Below, piece after piece: positions 19,501 to 29,040 of a DNA stretch of 64,000 nucleotides. A model generated the notes under the pieces. It made no database searches. It was not told where the DNA came from and saw nothing but the letters and a program-made list of their open reading frames with translations. Position numbers and translations under genes: made by a program. This stretch comes from Alligator mississippiensis. Its lineage: Eukaryota; Chordata; Crocodylia; Alligatoridae. The stretch is from NCBI RefSeq assembly GCF_030867095.1, contig NC_081835.1:40283892-40347891 (forward strand). The letters run 5' to 3'. The number at the start of each line of letters is the position of its first letter. Position 1 is the stretch's first letter.

Positions 19501-19611
19501 CCGGCCCAGCAGCGAGCCCAGCGCCAGCGGCTCCCCCCCGCCCAGCGGCCGCGCCTCCAGCCCCGCGAGCCCGCGCCCGGCCAGCGCCGACAAGGTGCCA
19601 GGAACCGCCAT
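16209..19611 (-). CDS. GPX1: Glutathione peroxidase 1 (selenoprotein), two coding exons
   Basis: Exons 19611-19363 and 16574-16209 join in phase 0 with a GT donor and AG acceptor, giving 204 residues including Sec; the human protein has 203. The start ATG (19611-19609) sits in a good context, GCGATGG. Sec48 is encoded by TGA at 19470-19468 within 'NVASLUGTT'. The catalytic tetrad is complete: Sec48, Gln83 ('FGHQ', last residue of exon 1), Trp161 and Asn162 ('DISWNFEKF'). Exon 2 residues such as '[15 protein letters not shown]' and 'WSPVCRND' favour GPX1 over GPX2. The enzyme reduces hydrogen peroxide and small organic hydroperoxides with glutathione, mainly in cytosol and mitochondria. Exon 1 lies in a CpG island and the 3' UTR has a SECIS. 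Automatic gene finders may break the gene at the TGA. Confidence 0.95.
16813..17420 (+). mobile_element. hAT-type family 2, left-end fragment in the GPX1 intron
   Basis: It starts 'caggggtcagcaaccccc' and continues with about 60 bp closely matching the left ends at 22913 and (inverted) 42098. The following GC-rich interior, with 'ctgtttgcagcctcttggct', resembles 25380-25440. No matching right terminus with a target duplication was found, so the right boundary is approximate. Confidence 0.65.
17421..18491. other. GC-rich, low-complexity GPX1 intron sequence
   Basis: This is CAG/CTG- and CCC-rich DNA. Long open frames on both strands are a base-composition effect and show no recognisable domain. 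It is probably repeat interior of unknown family. Confidence 0.5.
18492..18621. mobile_element. hAT-type MITE, about 130 bp
   Basis: The left part contains 'ggcaattatttgatctggag' and the right end is 'ccaaataattgcccacccctg'. The two form an inverted repeat of about 30 bp with the CAGGGGTGGGCAA-type terminus of family 1. The left terminus is decayed and no target duplication was found. Confidence 0.6.
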
Positions 19612-20140
19612 CGCGACTGCAGAGGCAGAGCTGTGTGGCGGCGGCTCCCTTCGCCGTGCCCAGCCCCGCGGCTGCCCCGCCCCGGCGCCGGGCGGAGCCG
19701 GGCTGGGCTCTCAGCGGCGCTCGGGCCGGGCCCCCGGGGTGCGGGGCGGCAAGAGCCTTCGCGGTGCGACTCCGCGGGGCCGCCACCCGCGAGTCCTGTC
19801 CTCGCTGCCCGCAGCAGAGCCGGTCCCCGGCCCCCGCTCGCTGCAGTGGCGCGGGCAGCTGGAGGCGCCTCGCCCTCCCCTCATCCTCTCTGCACCGGCT
19901 CCGGCGAGGGCAGAGCAGACGGGCCGGGCGGCAGAAGGCGAGCCCTTCTCCCTGCCCTTGTGCGCCGGAAAGCGCGTTCTCACACGGGCGGTGGTGCCGG
20001 CCGGGGCGGGCAAGGCCGGCGACGCTGAGCCTCGCGGGCTGCCGAGCTGCGAGCGGGGCCGCTGCCAAACGGCGTCGAGTGTCAGACCAAACCCCCCTTT
20101 CCCCCGCTTTCCTGCAGCCCTGCGTGTGGCCCGCGCATCT
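19205..20140. promoter_or_regulatory. GPX1: CpG island over GPX1 exon 1 and promoter
   Basis: This block is far richer in G+C and CpG than anything else in the window, with dense CGCG, GCCGG and CCGC motifs. It covers GPX1 exon 1 and about 500 bp upstream of its start codon. CpG islands mark constitutive promoters. No TATA box is evident. The long open frames seen here in all frames reflect composition. Confidence 0.85.
19363..19611 (-). CDS. GPX1: GPX1 exon 1 (start codon and selenocysteine)
   Basis: It has 83 codons from ATG at 19611 to CAG at 19363, followed by the donor GTACCGG. TGA at 19470-19468 encodes selenocysteine in the conserved 'NVASLUGTTARDF' motif. 'FPCNQFGHQ' closes the exon. 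Confidence 0.95.
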
Positions 20141-20639
20141 CTCCATAACGTGCCTCATTTTTTAACAGCTGTTCCCTCTTATTCCTCTCCTATCTAAACC
20201 ACACAGCCCCACTCTCTTCGTTTCTCTTTTATGTGGCAACCCTAGTGGCTAGTTCTTTTTAGGCTGCTTAAAGCTTAATCAGTTTTCCAGGGCAGGATGT
20301 GCTATTGATTTATATATAGTATTTGAAAAGCTTTAATATTGCTTTCCATCCTATTCCCCTTGCACCCCAATATTTTATTTCCTTCTTGGCCACCACCACT
20401 CCTAGATTGGGGATTTTCATTCCTAGCCACACCAAACATAATTCAACATCCTGCTTGCCATCAGACAACTTCGAGGTAAACAGACTGCCCTTTTATCTGA
20501 TCCTAATACGCACAAAATGAACTTTTCCAACCAGGAGATCTTCCAACTCTCTTCCAACTGGGAGATCTTCCAACTCCAGCTCTCCTGCGTGAAATATAAA
20601 TGTTCATTTCCACCTAGGAGACATTTTACACTCTTTGCA
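20141..20639. other. Spacer upstream of GPX1, nothing recognised
   Basis: This is A/T-richer flank beyond the CpG island. A short local repeat of 'gagatcttccaactc' occurs near 20537-20575. No gene was seen. Confidence 0.5.
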
Positions 20640-20800
20640 TTCTCCTATGCCCGAAGAAGGGTGAGCATGCCCCAAAGCTTGCAAATACTTATTTTTTTGC
20701 AAATATCTAGTTGGTCTAATACAAGATATTGCCTCCACCCAGAGTTCTGATTCCTTTTGCCAGTAGACCAATAGGCTACAGCCCCTATCCCTACAACAAT
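20640..20800. mobile_element. SINE-like repeat with 'TTGGTCTAATA' block
   Basis: Shared blocks ('aagcttgcaaata', 'ttggtctaata', 'gttctgattccttttgcc', 'agaccaata') recur in the same order on the opposite strand at 62080-62215. The 'ggtctaataaaagatat' block is also present in the fold-back elements at 21631 and 46847. The family name is unknown. Confidence 0.55.
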
Positions 20801-21617
20801 GTTAATGAAGAACCCAGCATCACAAATGAGAGCTGAAATTATACTTAGCATTTGTCAACAATATGTTATTTGTCACCATGTTTCATGGTCCCTCAGACAT
20901 GTTGGGTCTCTCTCAAGTTCTTTGCAGTCTCTGTCAGACTAATCTGAATTAAGTGTGTTCCAGGGTTGCCCACTGTCAGTGAATTTACTGATTGTCATTA
21001 CTGACAACCATTTTATCCAGATTTTTTGTTAAAGTCAGTAAAAAAAAACCTTTAGCCATCAGTAAAAGCACTAAACAGCAGTAGCTGGACTGAAGCTCAG
21101 ACAGAAAAAGCATAGCAGTGCCACCTGGTATCTGAGCAGGAGCACAGCACCCAGCAGTTTGTTCTTGCAGCCATGTATTGCTGCTGCTGTGTCCCAGGCT
21201 GCCTGTAATACTGTTGTGTCAGGGACAGGTTTCTTTGGGGGGTCACAGGGATGAAGGGAGAAGAGCCAGTGAAGCTCAAGTTGGGGGCAAAGCTGGGTTG
21301 GGCATCAGGGTGTGAGGATGAGTAGAGAGTCCTTGGGGGGGGGGCAATGTGAAACCATAGCTGCAGTCACCTAGGCACAGAGCCAACTTGGCTCCTAGCC
21401 ACACCCTATTCATCAGCCCTCTAAGGGCAGGTCAGTACTCAGCAGTGCTCCTGACATGGGCATTAACCAGTGATGTGTGACTGTTCAAAGCATGCTAACT
21501 AACACCAACTAACATTCCTTAAAATTAGCACGTGCTAATTGGAAAGTGTAACTATATACGCCTTGAGCATATGGTCTTTTTTGGCCTTGTTGACCAGAGA
21601 CCATGTGTCTAAATCAA
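20801..21617. other. Spacer, nothing firm
   Basis: A 'cagggttgcccactgtcagtg' start near 20961 resembles a hAT-type terminus, but no partner end was found. Otherwise unrecognised. Confidence 0.45.
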
Positions 21618-21630
21618 CAGATTACTATAT

Positions 21631-22104
21631 AGGCAGACAAGGTTCCTTGGGTGAATTTGATATCTTTTATTAGACCAACCCAAATGGTTGGAGAATAGAT
21701 ATTAAGCAAGCTTTCGGGTTCAAAAACCCTTCGTCAGGCTAAGGACACTGCAGCAGTTGGTGTGTGCTCTTCCTGGATGGAATGAAAGTAAACAAGCCAG
21801 GGGCTGGGCTGGGCTGGGCTGGGCTGGGCTGGGCTGGGCTGGGCTGGGCTGGGGAGTCGGTTGCCTGGCAACTGACTCCCCAGCCCAGCCCAGCCCCTGG
21901 CTTGTTTACTTTCATTCCATCCAGGAAGAGCACACACCAACTGCTGCAGTGTCCTTAGCCTGACGAAGGGTTTTTGAACCCGAAAGCTTGCTTAATATCT
22001 ATTCTCCAACCATTTGGGTTGGTCTAATAAAAGATATCAAATTCACCCAAGGAACCTTGTCTGCCTATGTCCTTAGGCCAACACGGCTACAACCTAAACC
22101 CCTG
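21631..22104 (-). mobile_element. Fold-back retroposon: near-perfect palindrome with 13-bp target duplication
   Basis: Bases 21629-22068 form a nearly perfect inverted repeat with arms of about 200 bp. Outer positions sum to a constant 43697. The centre has a hairpin around 21866 made of 'ggttgcc' and 'ggcaac' inside GGGGAGTC/GACTCCCC. Both arms carry a GGGCT pentamer array, and the left array is seven units (35 bp) longer than the right. The whole element, including the extra tail 'ccaacacggctacaac' at 22078-22093, is flanked by CAGATTACTATAT (21618-21630) and CAGATTAGTATAT (22105-22117), 12 of 13 identical. That length fits LINE-mediated insertion. A B-box-like 'GGGTTCAAAAACCC' occurs in both arms. 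Strand is given for the tail-bearing end taken as 5'. Confidence 0.85.
21800..21850 (+). repeat. (GGGCT)n pentamer microsatellite
   Basis: About ten tandem GGGCT units lie in the left palindrome arm. The mirror tract near 21881-21897 has about three. The difference accounts for the 35-bp offset between outer and inner symmetry centres. Confidence 0.9.
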
Positions 22105-22117
22105 CAGATTAGTATAT

Positions 22118-22904
22118 ATCATTTGAGTGAGGCCCTTAATCAGCAGCACAACCTCTCCTGCGAAAGGGGTGGCTGAATAGAGCGTATCATTTCAATACTG
22201 TTGGTCCAAGCTGACTTGCTCTGCGCTCTGGGCTCTCCAGGGCAACCTAGAGGCCCAGCTGGATTTTTTGGTTAAATAATTTACAGCCATTGCTTGCATT
22301 TGCGCTCCCCTCCCTCCCCACCCCCCCATCCAATCACTGAGCAGAGGAGGGGCTGGGGGGTGGTCCCCCAGTGGCCAGTCACTGAGCCAGGAAATGTTCG
22401 TGGCGAAATTGGAAGTGCCACTGGGAGACCGAATACCCCCTGGAGAGCCTGGCTGGCGTGCTGGGGCATGACCCCCTCCCCCCGCCCCTCCCTGTCAGTA
22501 TGCCACTGCCTCCTTGCTCAATCTAAAGAGCCTTCTTACTTGATTTAGAGAGCTTCTTTGCTCAATCTGTCTTCAGTCACACATCAACAAAATTCTCATA
22601 GAGCCAGCACCAAAGCACACAAAACCAAAAAAACAAAAATCTCTGGCAATTTAGACCTTTTATAGGCCAAGATCACCGTATGTTTAGAACCAGTCAAAAT
22701 CCATATGCTCCTGTCAACAAACTGTCAATCATTCATTTTGAAACATTCTTTTCATATCAGATAATCAGCATGCATATTGCCTCACAGGGTGAGCAACACT
22801 TTTTTTTCTGCCAAACATTCACTCACTTCGGGCATGTTCACTACATCCTTGCTTAAAGGAGCGTGTATGTAGCTGGGCAGGTTGAAAACTTAAGACTTAT
22901 TACA
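22118..22904. other. Spacer, nothing recognised
   Basis: Mixed-composition DNA with a G/C-rich stretch at 22300-22500. No gene or repeat was assigned. Confidence 0.45.
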
Positions 22905-22969
22905 CCCTAGAACAGGGGTCAGCAACCCCTGGCACGTGTGCTGAGCACAGCCCACGAGGCCATTTTGAT

Positions 22970-24880
22970 TCATAGATTCATAGATGTTAGGGTCGGAAGG
23001 GACCTCAATAGATCATCGAGTCCGACCCCCTGCATAAGCAGGAAAGAGTGCTGGGTCTAGATGATCCCAGCTAGATACTCATCTAACCTCCTCTTGAAAA
23101 CACCCAGGGTAGGGGAGAGCACCACCTCCCTTGGGAGCTCGTTCCAGACCTTGGCCACTCTAACTGTGAAGAAGTTCTTCCTAATGTCTAATCTAAATCT
23201 GCTCTCTGCTAGCTTGTGGCCATTGTTTCTTGTGACCCCCGGGGGCGCCTTGGTGAATAAATACTCGCCAATTCCCTTCTGTGCCCCCGTGATGAACTTA
23301 TAGGCAGCCACAAGGCCGCCTCTCAACCTTCTCTTGCGGAGGCTGAAAAGGTCCAGGTTCTCTAGTCTCTCCTCATAGGGCTTGGTCTGCAGGCCCTTGA
23401 CCATACGAGTTGCCCTTCTCTGGACCCTCTCCAGGTTATCCGCATCCCTCTTGAATTGTGGCGCTCAGAATTGCATGCAGTACTCCAACTGCGGTCTGAC
23501 CAGCGCCCTATAGAGGGGAAGTATCGCCTCCCTGGACCTATTCGTCATGCATCTGCTGATGCACAATAAAGTGCCATTGGCTTTTCTGATGGCTTCGTCA
23601 CACTGCCGGCTCATGTTCATCTTGGAGTCCACTAGGACTCCAAGATCCCTTTCCACCTCTGTGCCACCCAGCGGGTCATTCCCTAGGCTGTAGGTGTGCT
23701 GGACATTTTTCCTCCCTAGGTGCAGCACTTTGCATTTCTCCTTGTTGAACTGCATTCTGTTGTTTTCTGCCCACTTGTCCAACCTATCCAGGTCTGCCTG
23801 CAGCTGTTCCCTGCCCTCCGGCGTGTCCACTTCTCCCCATAGCTTTGTGTCATCTGCAAACTTGGACAGAGTACATTTGACTCCCTCGTCCAAGTCACTG
23901 ATGAAGACATTAAAGAGTATCGGTCCAAGGACCGAGCCCTGCGGGACCCACTGCCCACACCCTTCCAGGTCGAGACCCACCCATCCACCACGACTCTTTG
24001 GGTGCGACCCTCTAGCCAATTCGCCACCCACCGGACTGTGTAGTCATCCACATCACAGCCTCTTAACTTGTTCACCAGTATGGGGTGGGATACCGTATCG
24101 AAGGCCTTCCTGAAGTCTAAGTATACAACATCCACCCCTCCTCCTGTGTCCAGGCGTTTCGTAACCTGGTCATAGAAAGAGACTAGATTGGTCAGGCACG
24201 ATCTGCCTGCCACAAACCCGTGCTGGTTTCCCCTCAGCATAATTTGCCCTGCCGGGCTCTCACAAATGTGAGCCTTGATAATTTTTTCAAAGACTTTACC
24301 AAGGATGGAGGTAAGACTGACTGGCCTATAGTTGCCCGGGTCCTCCTTCCTCCCGTTCTTGAAAATGGGGACCATGTTAGCCCTTTTCCAATCCTCTGGG
24401 ACTTGGCCCGTGCGCCACGAGCGTTCAAATATTCCTGCCAGTGGCTCTGCAGTGATGTCAGCCAGTGCCTTCAGCACCCTCGGATGGAGCTCATCCGGGC
24501 CTGCCGACTTAAAGGCATCCAGTTCTTCCAAGTGACTCTGCACCACCTCAGGACCTACGTATGGAAGTCTGGTGCCTTGCTGCTGCCTCTCTACAACCCC
24601 AGTGAGAGACTTGTCGTGCCCCTCACTTAGGAACACTGAGGCAAAGAACTCATTGAGGAGTTCAGCCTTGTCCCCCCTATCTGTCACCAATTGTTTCTGC
24701 CCATTTAGCAGGGGTCCTATTCCTCCCTGGGCCTTCCTTTTACTCCCAATATATCTAAAAAACAATTTCTTGTTGTCTTTTACTTGGGTTGCCATCCTCA
24801 GCTCCATGGTAGCTTTGGCCTGCCTAACTGCCTCCCTACAAGCACGAGCAGACTGCCTCCCTACAAGCACAAGCAGGCTC
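22970..24880 (-). mobile_element. Young CR1 LINE with nearly intact reverse transcriptase
   Basis: On the minus strand the frame from about 24850 encodes the RT: 'VPEDWKRANMVPIFKNGRK', 'GNYRPVSLTSILGKVFEKII', 'NQHGFVAGRSCLTNL' and motif A 'VVYLDFRKAFDTVSH'. One frameshift near 23975 moves to the frame with 'PQGSVLGPILFNVF' and the catalytic motif 'FADDTKLW', the CR1 form of YADD. One TGA near 23466 replaces an expected Trp before the C-terminal part (23057-23465), which ends 'LPREVVLSPTLGVFKRRLDE'. The 3' UTR lies at 22970-23056. The endonuclease is missing through 5' truncation. A roughly 21-bp tandem duplication ('ctgcctccctacaagcac') marks the 5' end. Confidence 0.92.
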
Positions 24881-25789
24881 CAGGCAGCTGCTGCTAGCCA
24901 CAAAGCCCAGGCTGCTCTCAGCAGGTGGCTGGGAAGCTGCAAGCCCTGCTGCAAACAGACCACGCTCTGTGGTTGGCAGCAGCTACCCAGAGCCTGGACC
25001 GGTTGCAGCCAGGAGGCTGCAAACATCTACTCTGGGCTCCAGCATCAGCTCCACACCAAACAGGTGCACGTGCACCTCAGAGCTGACAGTGTGGGAGGGG
25101 CCTGAGGCAGTGCAACCCTGGCCTCTTCCCTGCTGCTGGCACAGAGCTGATGACTGGGCTCTGGAGCCCAGCACAGCTGTTTGTAGCCAGCCTGGGGCAT
25201 CTGCAGCAGGCAGCGGGCAGGCTGCAAACAGTTGTGCCAGGCTCCACAGCCCCGGCATCAGTTCCGTGCTGGCAGCAACTGCATGTGCACCTCAGAGTGG
25301 ACAGCGGGAAGGCTGTGCTGCCTCAGGCCCTATGCCCACCGTCCGCTCTGAGGAGCGCATGCACCTGCCAGTATGGAGCTGATGCCAGAGCCCGAAGCAG
25401 CTGTTTGCAGCCTCCTGGCTGCAGCCAGCCCAGGGTCTGGTAGCTGCTTCCAACCACAGAGCCCAGGCTGCTTGCAGCAGGGCTTGCAGTTGAGTTCACC
25501 TGACTCCCACCTGTTCTGAGCCCAGCCCCAACCCAGCCCCCCACCAGGACGAGGCTGGCACTGCCCCTTGCCAGGAGCACTGCACCTTTTGTGGGCTTAG
25601 CTGTGCAGGGTGGGTAGGTGGTTGGGCTGATGGGCAGGATCCAGATCGGGGCCTCAGCCAGCTACGCTGAAGCCCAGAGGCTGGCTCCCCACTGAAGTAC
25701 AGGGGCTCTGGCAGGACCAAGGCATTGTTGGGTTGGACTTTGTCCAGTGGCCCAGGAGCCCGGCTCCATGTGCCTGCACATCTAGTTCT

Positions 25790-25960
25790 GTTTGTCTGTG
25801 TGTGCACACATCTGGTTCTGGATGTGTGTGTGCATGTGTCTGTTCTGACTGTGTTCTGGTTCTCTGTGTGTGCGTCTGATTCTCTCTCTGCTCTCCATTT
25901 TCTTTCTCTCTCTCTCTCTCCTCTTTCTCTTATTTATCTCTTTTTTCTCTCTCTCATTCC
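25790..25960 (+). repeat. TG-rich then CT-rich simple repeat
   Basis: A 'tgtgtgtgtgcatgtgtctg' stretch is followed by several (TC)n runs at 25905-25958. It is part of the interior of the surrounding hAT-type element. Confidence 0.8.
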
Positions 25961-26171
25961 AACATGCTCAACAAAAAAGGAATACACAAAAACAAAGGCA
26001 ACATTTATGATTATTAAATATACTAGTATGCAGTATGTCCTGCCATGTACCCCCCGCCACCCCCCACCCTCATTTGGTTTTTCTGGCATGCCAACACTCT
26101 GGCACCTTCCAAGGGAGACGTGGTTTTTTTGGTACTCTGGACAAAAAACGTTGCCTACTCCTGCCCTAGAA

Positions 26172-26564
26172 GGTTGAAAAGTTCATCCCTTCTTGAAGAT
26201 TCTTAAATTCAAACAACTGCATATGCATCATCTCTCAAACTCAGTTCCATATGTGTAACTGATAATAACAACCCATACTGAAAACCAGGGGTCTACAGCC
26301 TCACACAGGTGCTGTGTGGCAGACACCAGGATGCCTGGGGCCCAGTCAATGATCAGGTTATGAGGTTCATAGCTTCAGAATCAAGGTCACAGAACTGTGG
26401 GCCAAAGTCAATGTCAGGGCTGAAAAGCAGAGTCCAAGAGAAGTCTGGGTCAGGATACAAACAACTTGCAGGCACACAATCAAAAATCAGAGAACCCTGA
26501 ACTTACCCAGCCCCTTCCCATTCTTCTCCCTGCCCTTGCACTGGTCAGATGTTACTGGCCAACC
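26172..26564. other. Short spacer, nothing recognised
   Basis: Unique-looking sequence between the hAT element and the LTR element. Confidence 0.5.
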
Positions 26565-26569
26565 AACTG

Positions 26570-27434
26570 TTGTGTGAGGAGTAAGGTCTGTCCATAATAT
26601 ACTGGTGTGCGGGCCGGGGGCGAGCCGGGCCTGTCTTTGCGCACGCGGGCTGTGGCCAGCAGCCCGGGCATGTGGGGTCGGAGAAGACCGGGGTGAGCTA
26701 GAATTAGTTATGGACACGTAGTGGTTGATTTAAAGATTGTTTACTTACACCAAAGATGGTTGTGGTGTAGGCTGGACAGTTTCCAGGTACAGCTCCGCTT
26801 AAATCCTCGTTAGAGGACTGCGACAAATTTGTTCTAGCCCCGGAGTTGTTGAAGCTCCGTGGGTTCGGTAGTTTCTCTTCCCCGGAGTTGTTGAAGCTGC
26901 GCGGGTTTGTATCTTTAGTATACAGGAAAGGGATACGTCTAGGATTGCGCTCGGTGACGGGGAGAGGCCAGAGGCTGTTTAGACCTCTGTTGCCTTTTAA
27001 AAAATGCGTTGGGTCTGTAAGGATCCGCAGTGCTTAGAGATCTTCACGCTCTCCCTCTCAAACTCCAATTTCTTTCTCTCCAACTTCTGGTGAGTTCTCT
27101 AATTCCTCCAACTTGGGCGGAAACCACCCAAGCTCTTTATACGGCTAGCAAGCCAATCGCTAGCTGCCACATATGCATATATTAGAACCGGCCAATAATG
27201 TGGCACGAATTCTTATACAAATGGTGGGAACTCTTTGCACCGAGCATTTCTTAGATGCAAAAGAAATGCACCATGCAAAGAAAGCTTCAAATTGGCGGGA
27301 AATACTCCGTTGCACCAGAGTTCTCTTCTGCAGCAGAAAACTCTACCGTGCAAAGAAGCTGCAATTTAGCGGGAAAAATAATTAAGTGATGCCGAAGCAC
27401 ACACAAACAAAAAATCACAACTTTGGGTTGTGAC
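26570..27434 (-). repeat. 3' LTR (complete, about 865 bp)
   Basis: It starts on the minus strand 'GTCACAACCCAAAG' at 27434 and ends 'CTCACACAA' at 26570. A TATA box (TATAAAGAG, minus) lies at 27141-27133. The 360 bp at 27075-27434 matches 28988-29346 with about nine differences. The remaining U5-side part (26570-27074) has no partner at the other end. Confidence 0.82.
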
Positions 27435-27975
27435 TTCCCCCCTTGCTGAGAGCATAGCTAAATTATGCTATACCCTTATTACTCTAGAACTTTGTCGTGA
27501 GTCGTCGGACGAACAGATAAGCAAACAAATAAATAAACAAACATAAAATTCACTGTCCTGGGTTTGAGTTACATGACAATCAAGAAACAACAATTAACAC
27601 AAACACATAATCTGATTCATAACAAAAACTGCATGATCAGGGCTTCAGTGGGCGTCATGGTGAAGTCGTACGTCAGGCCCTCATTTCTTCCGGTGATGTC
27701 ATCCTTCTTAGGGCTCCTCCTCGCCACGCACTCTGAATCTCAGATCTGTAAACAAAAAACTCTCAAAAAATAGATTAATGATCTTATTCAACAGATTTAC
27801 ACAATTTTCATGGCTCATATTCTCAACTGGATGGAATCGTTGAGGATCCATCATCTGGTTCCTCTAAATAACGAAAACCTAACTCATAAGCCAATTGCCA
27901 TTGGCCTGCGTCTCCTAAAATCCAAAGCTGCCGCTTATTGAGTCTGGAACACTGTAGGAGAAATCCAAACATGCA

Positions 27976-29040
27976 TCACTCCTCTGGGGTTCTCGGTGGC
28001 AGTGATGGAAGATCAGATTCACGGCGTCTGGTGCCTTGAAGTTCAGTCGGGTGTCGACGGTCCCGATCAACAGACAATCTTGGCTCCATCAGGATACGCA
28101 GTCGTGACAATTGACGAAGATTGCTTACCGGTTGATTTACCATTGGGTTGAGTAGAATCCGGAGGACGACAATGTTTTTCCATCCATAAATCTCGAGAGA
28201 ACTATCTAAGCTGTGAACGGTTACTGGAATGGTTCCAGGATCTCGCAGGTGACGGTGAGGCCATGGTCTTATTCGCTGGAGTGATGTCAGTCCCAGCGTA
28301 CATGCTCTGGGGTTCCAGGCACAGTACGAGACGCCGATGATTGCTAGCATGAGATGTTCTGCGTTGCTATGTTCTGGCCGCCCTTCATGCCATACATGGG
28401 CTTTTTGACTAATCAGTCCTGCAACAAGCGCGGGCAGTGGAATAGGCCAATGAACGTTGGCCGCTATCATGTCGATGTCAGTGACATGTCCTCTACTCCA
28501 CAAAGCTTGTCTGAATAGGAAGCTTGCTTCTTCCTGGTTCAGCAGGTCGGATCCAAGTTCCATGACCAAACGTCCCAACCATACAGTTAGAGTCTCTTCA
28601 GGCTGGATTCTTGATGCTCTACATAAATCCTGTAACTCAGTTCTGGTGTGTGCATAGTAGGCAGTAGCAACTCAGTTAGCTGTCATTGTTGTAGGGAAAG
28701 CTGTTCTTTCAGGAGTCGATGTTGTCATAGGCTGAACTGCCGCTGCGGGAGTCATTGCTGCTGTTGCTGCTTCAGGCAGGAGGGGCGGATGCACTCCCCC
28801 GCTTGACTCTCTCTTTTGTCGGCAGGAAGGCATGGTCGGTAGAGGCGTCGCTGCATCACTAGGCGGGGTTGCCGGAGATGATGCTGCGTCAATGGGCGGA
28901 CTTGCTGACCAAACTCTCGCAGGTTCCTCCGAAGCTCCACCCTTCTTTTCCGGTTCTTCCACGCGGTCTCCCTCTTGCTCGGCCGCATCTCTCCAACTTC
29001 TGGTGAGTTCTCTAATTCCTCCAACTTGGGTGGAAACCAC
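27976..29040 (-). pseudogene. Retroviral gag-like gene with an internal stop
   Basis: A single reading frame on the minus strand runs from 29040 to 27976, broken once by TGA at about 28672-28674. The N-terminal part is proline/alanine/threonine-rich. The part after the stop has a compact capsid-like sequence with 'TELQDLCRASRIQPEETLTV' and 'GRLVMELGSDLLNQEEASFL'. That spacing of a tryptophan, a charged helix and 'L..EEA' recalls class III (ERV-L/spuma-related) Gag, but I cannot place it firmly. No zinc knuckle is visible. After the terminal TGA the same frame stays open for about 49 more codons. The first ATG lies inside the LTR, so the native start was probably lost in the 5' deletion. Confidence 0.6.

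Larger units (their letters stand above)
22913..26163 (+). mobile_element. hAT-type element, family 2, with perfect 8-bp target duplication
   Basis: It starts 'caggggtcagcaacc' and ends 'cgttgcctactcctg', imperfect inverted termini (12 of 15). The flanks are identical: CCCTAGAA at 22905-22912 and at 26164-26171. A CR1 occupies 22970-24880, so the element itself is about 1.34 kb: a short left piece and a GC-rich right piece (24881-26163) of repeated CAG-rich units, then TG-rich and CT-rich tracts, then the AT-rich right end. No transposase frame was found. Confidence 0.88.

Noticed and set aside
16209..19611. GPX1 as a pseudogene because of an in-frame TGA
   Set aside because: The TGA is at the exact selenocysteine position, a SECIS element is present, both splice sites are intact and the catalytic tetrad is complete.
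19151..20197. Long open frames on both strands in the CpG island (up to 348 codons)
   Set aside because: High G+C removes stop codons. The products are Arg/Ala/Pro/Gly-rich in all frames, overlap GPX1 exon 1 antisense, and have no domain.
21629..22068. Palindrome as a mere assembly artefact
   Set aside because: The arms differ (pentamer number, small changes), a 13-bp target duplication encloses the whole unit, and an independent diverged copy exists at 46847. Long reads would still be a useful check.
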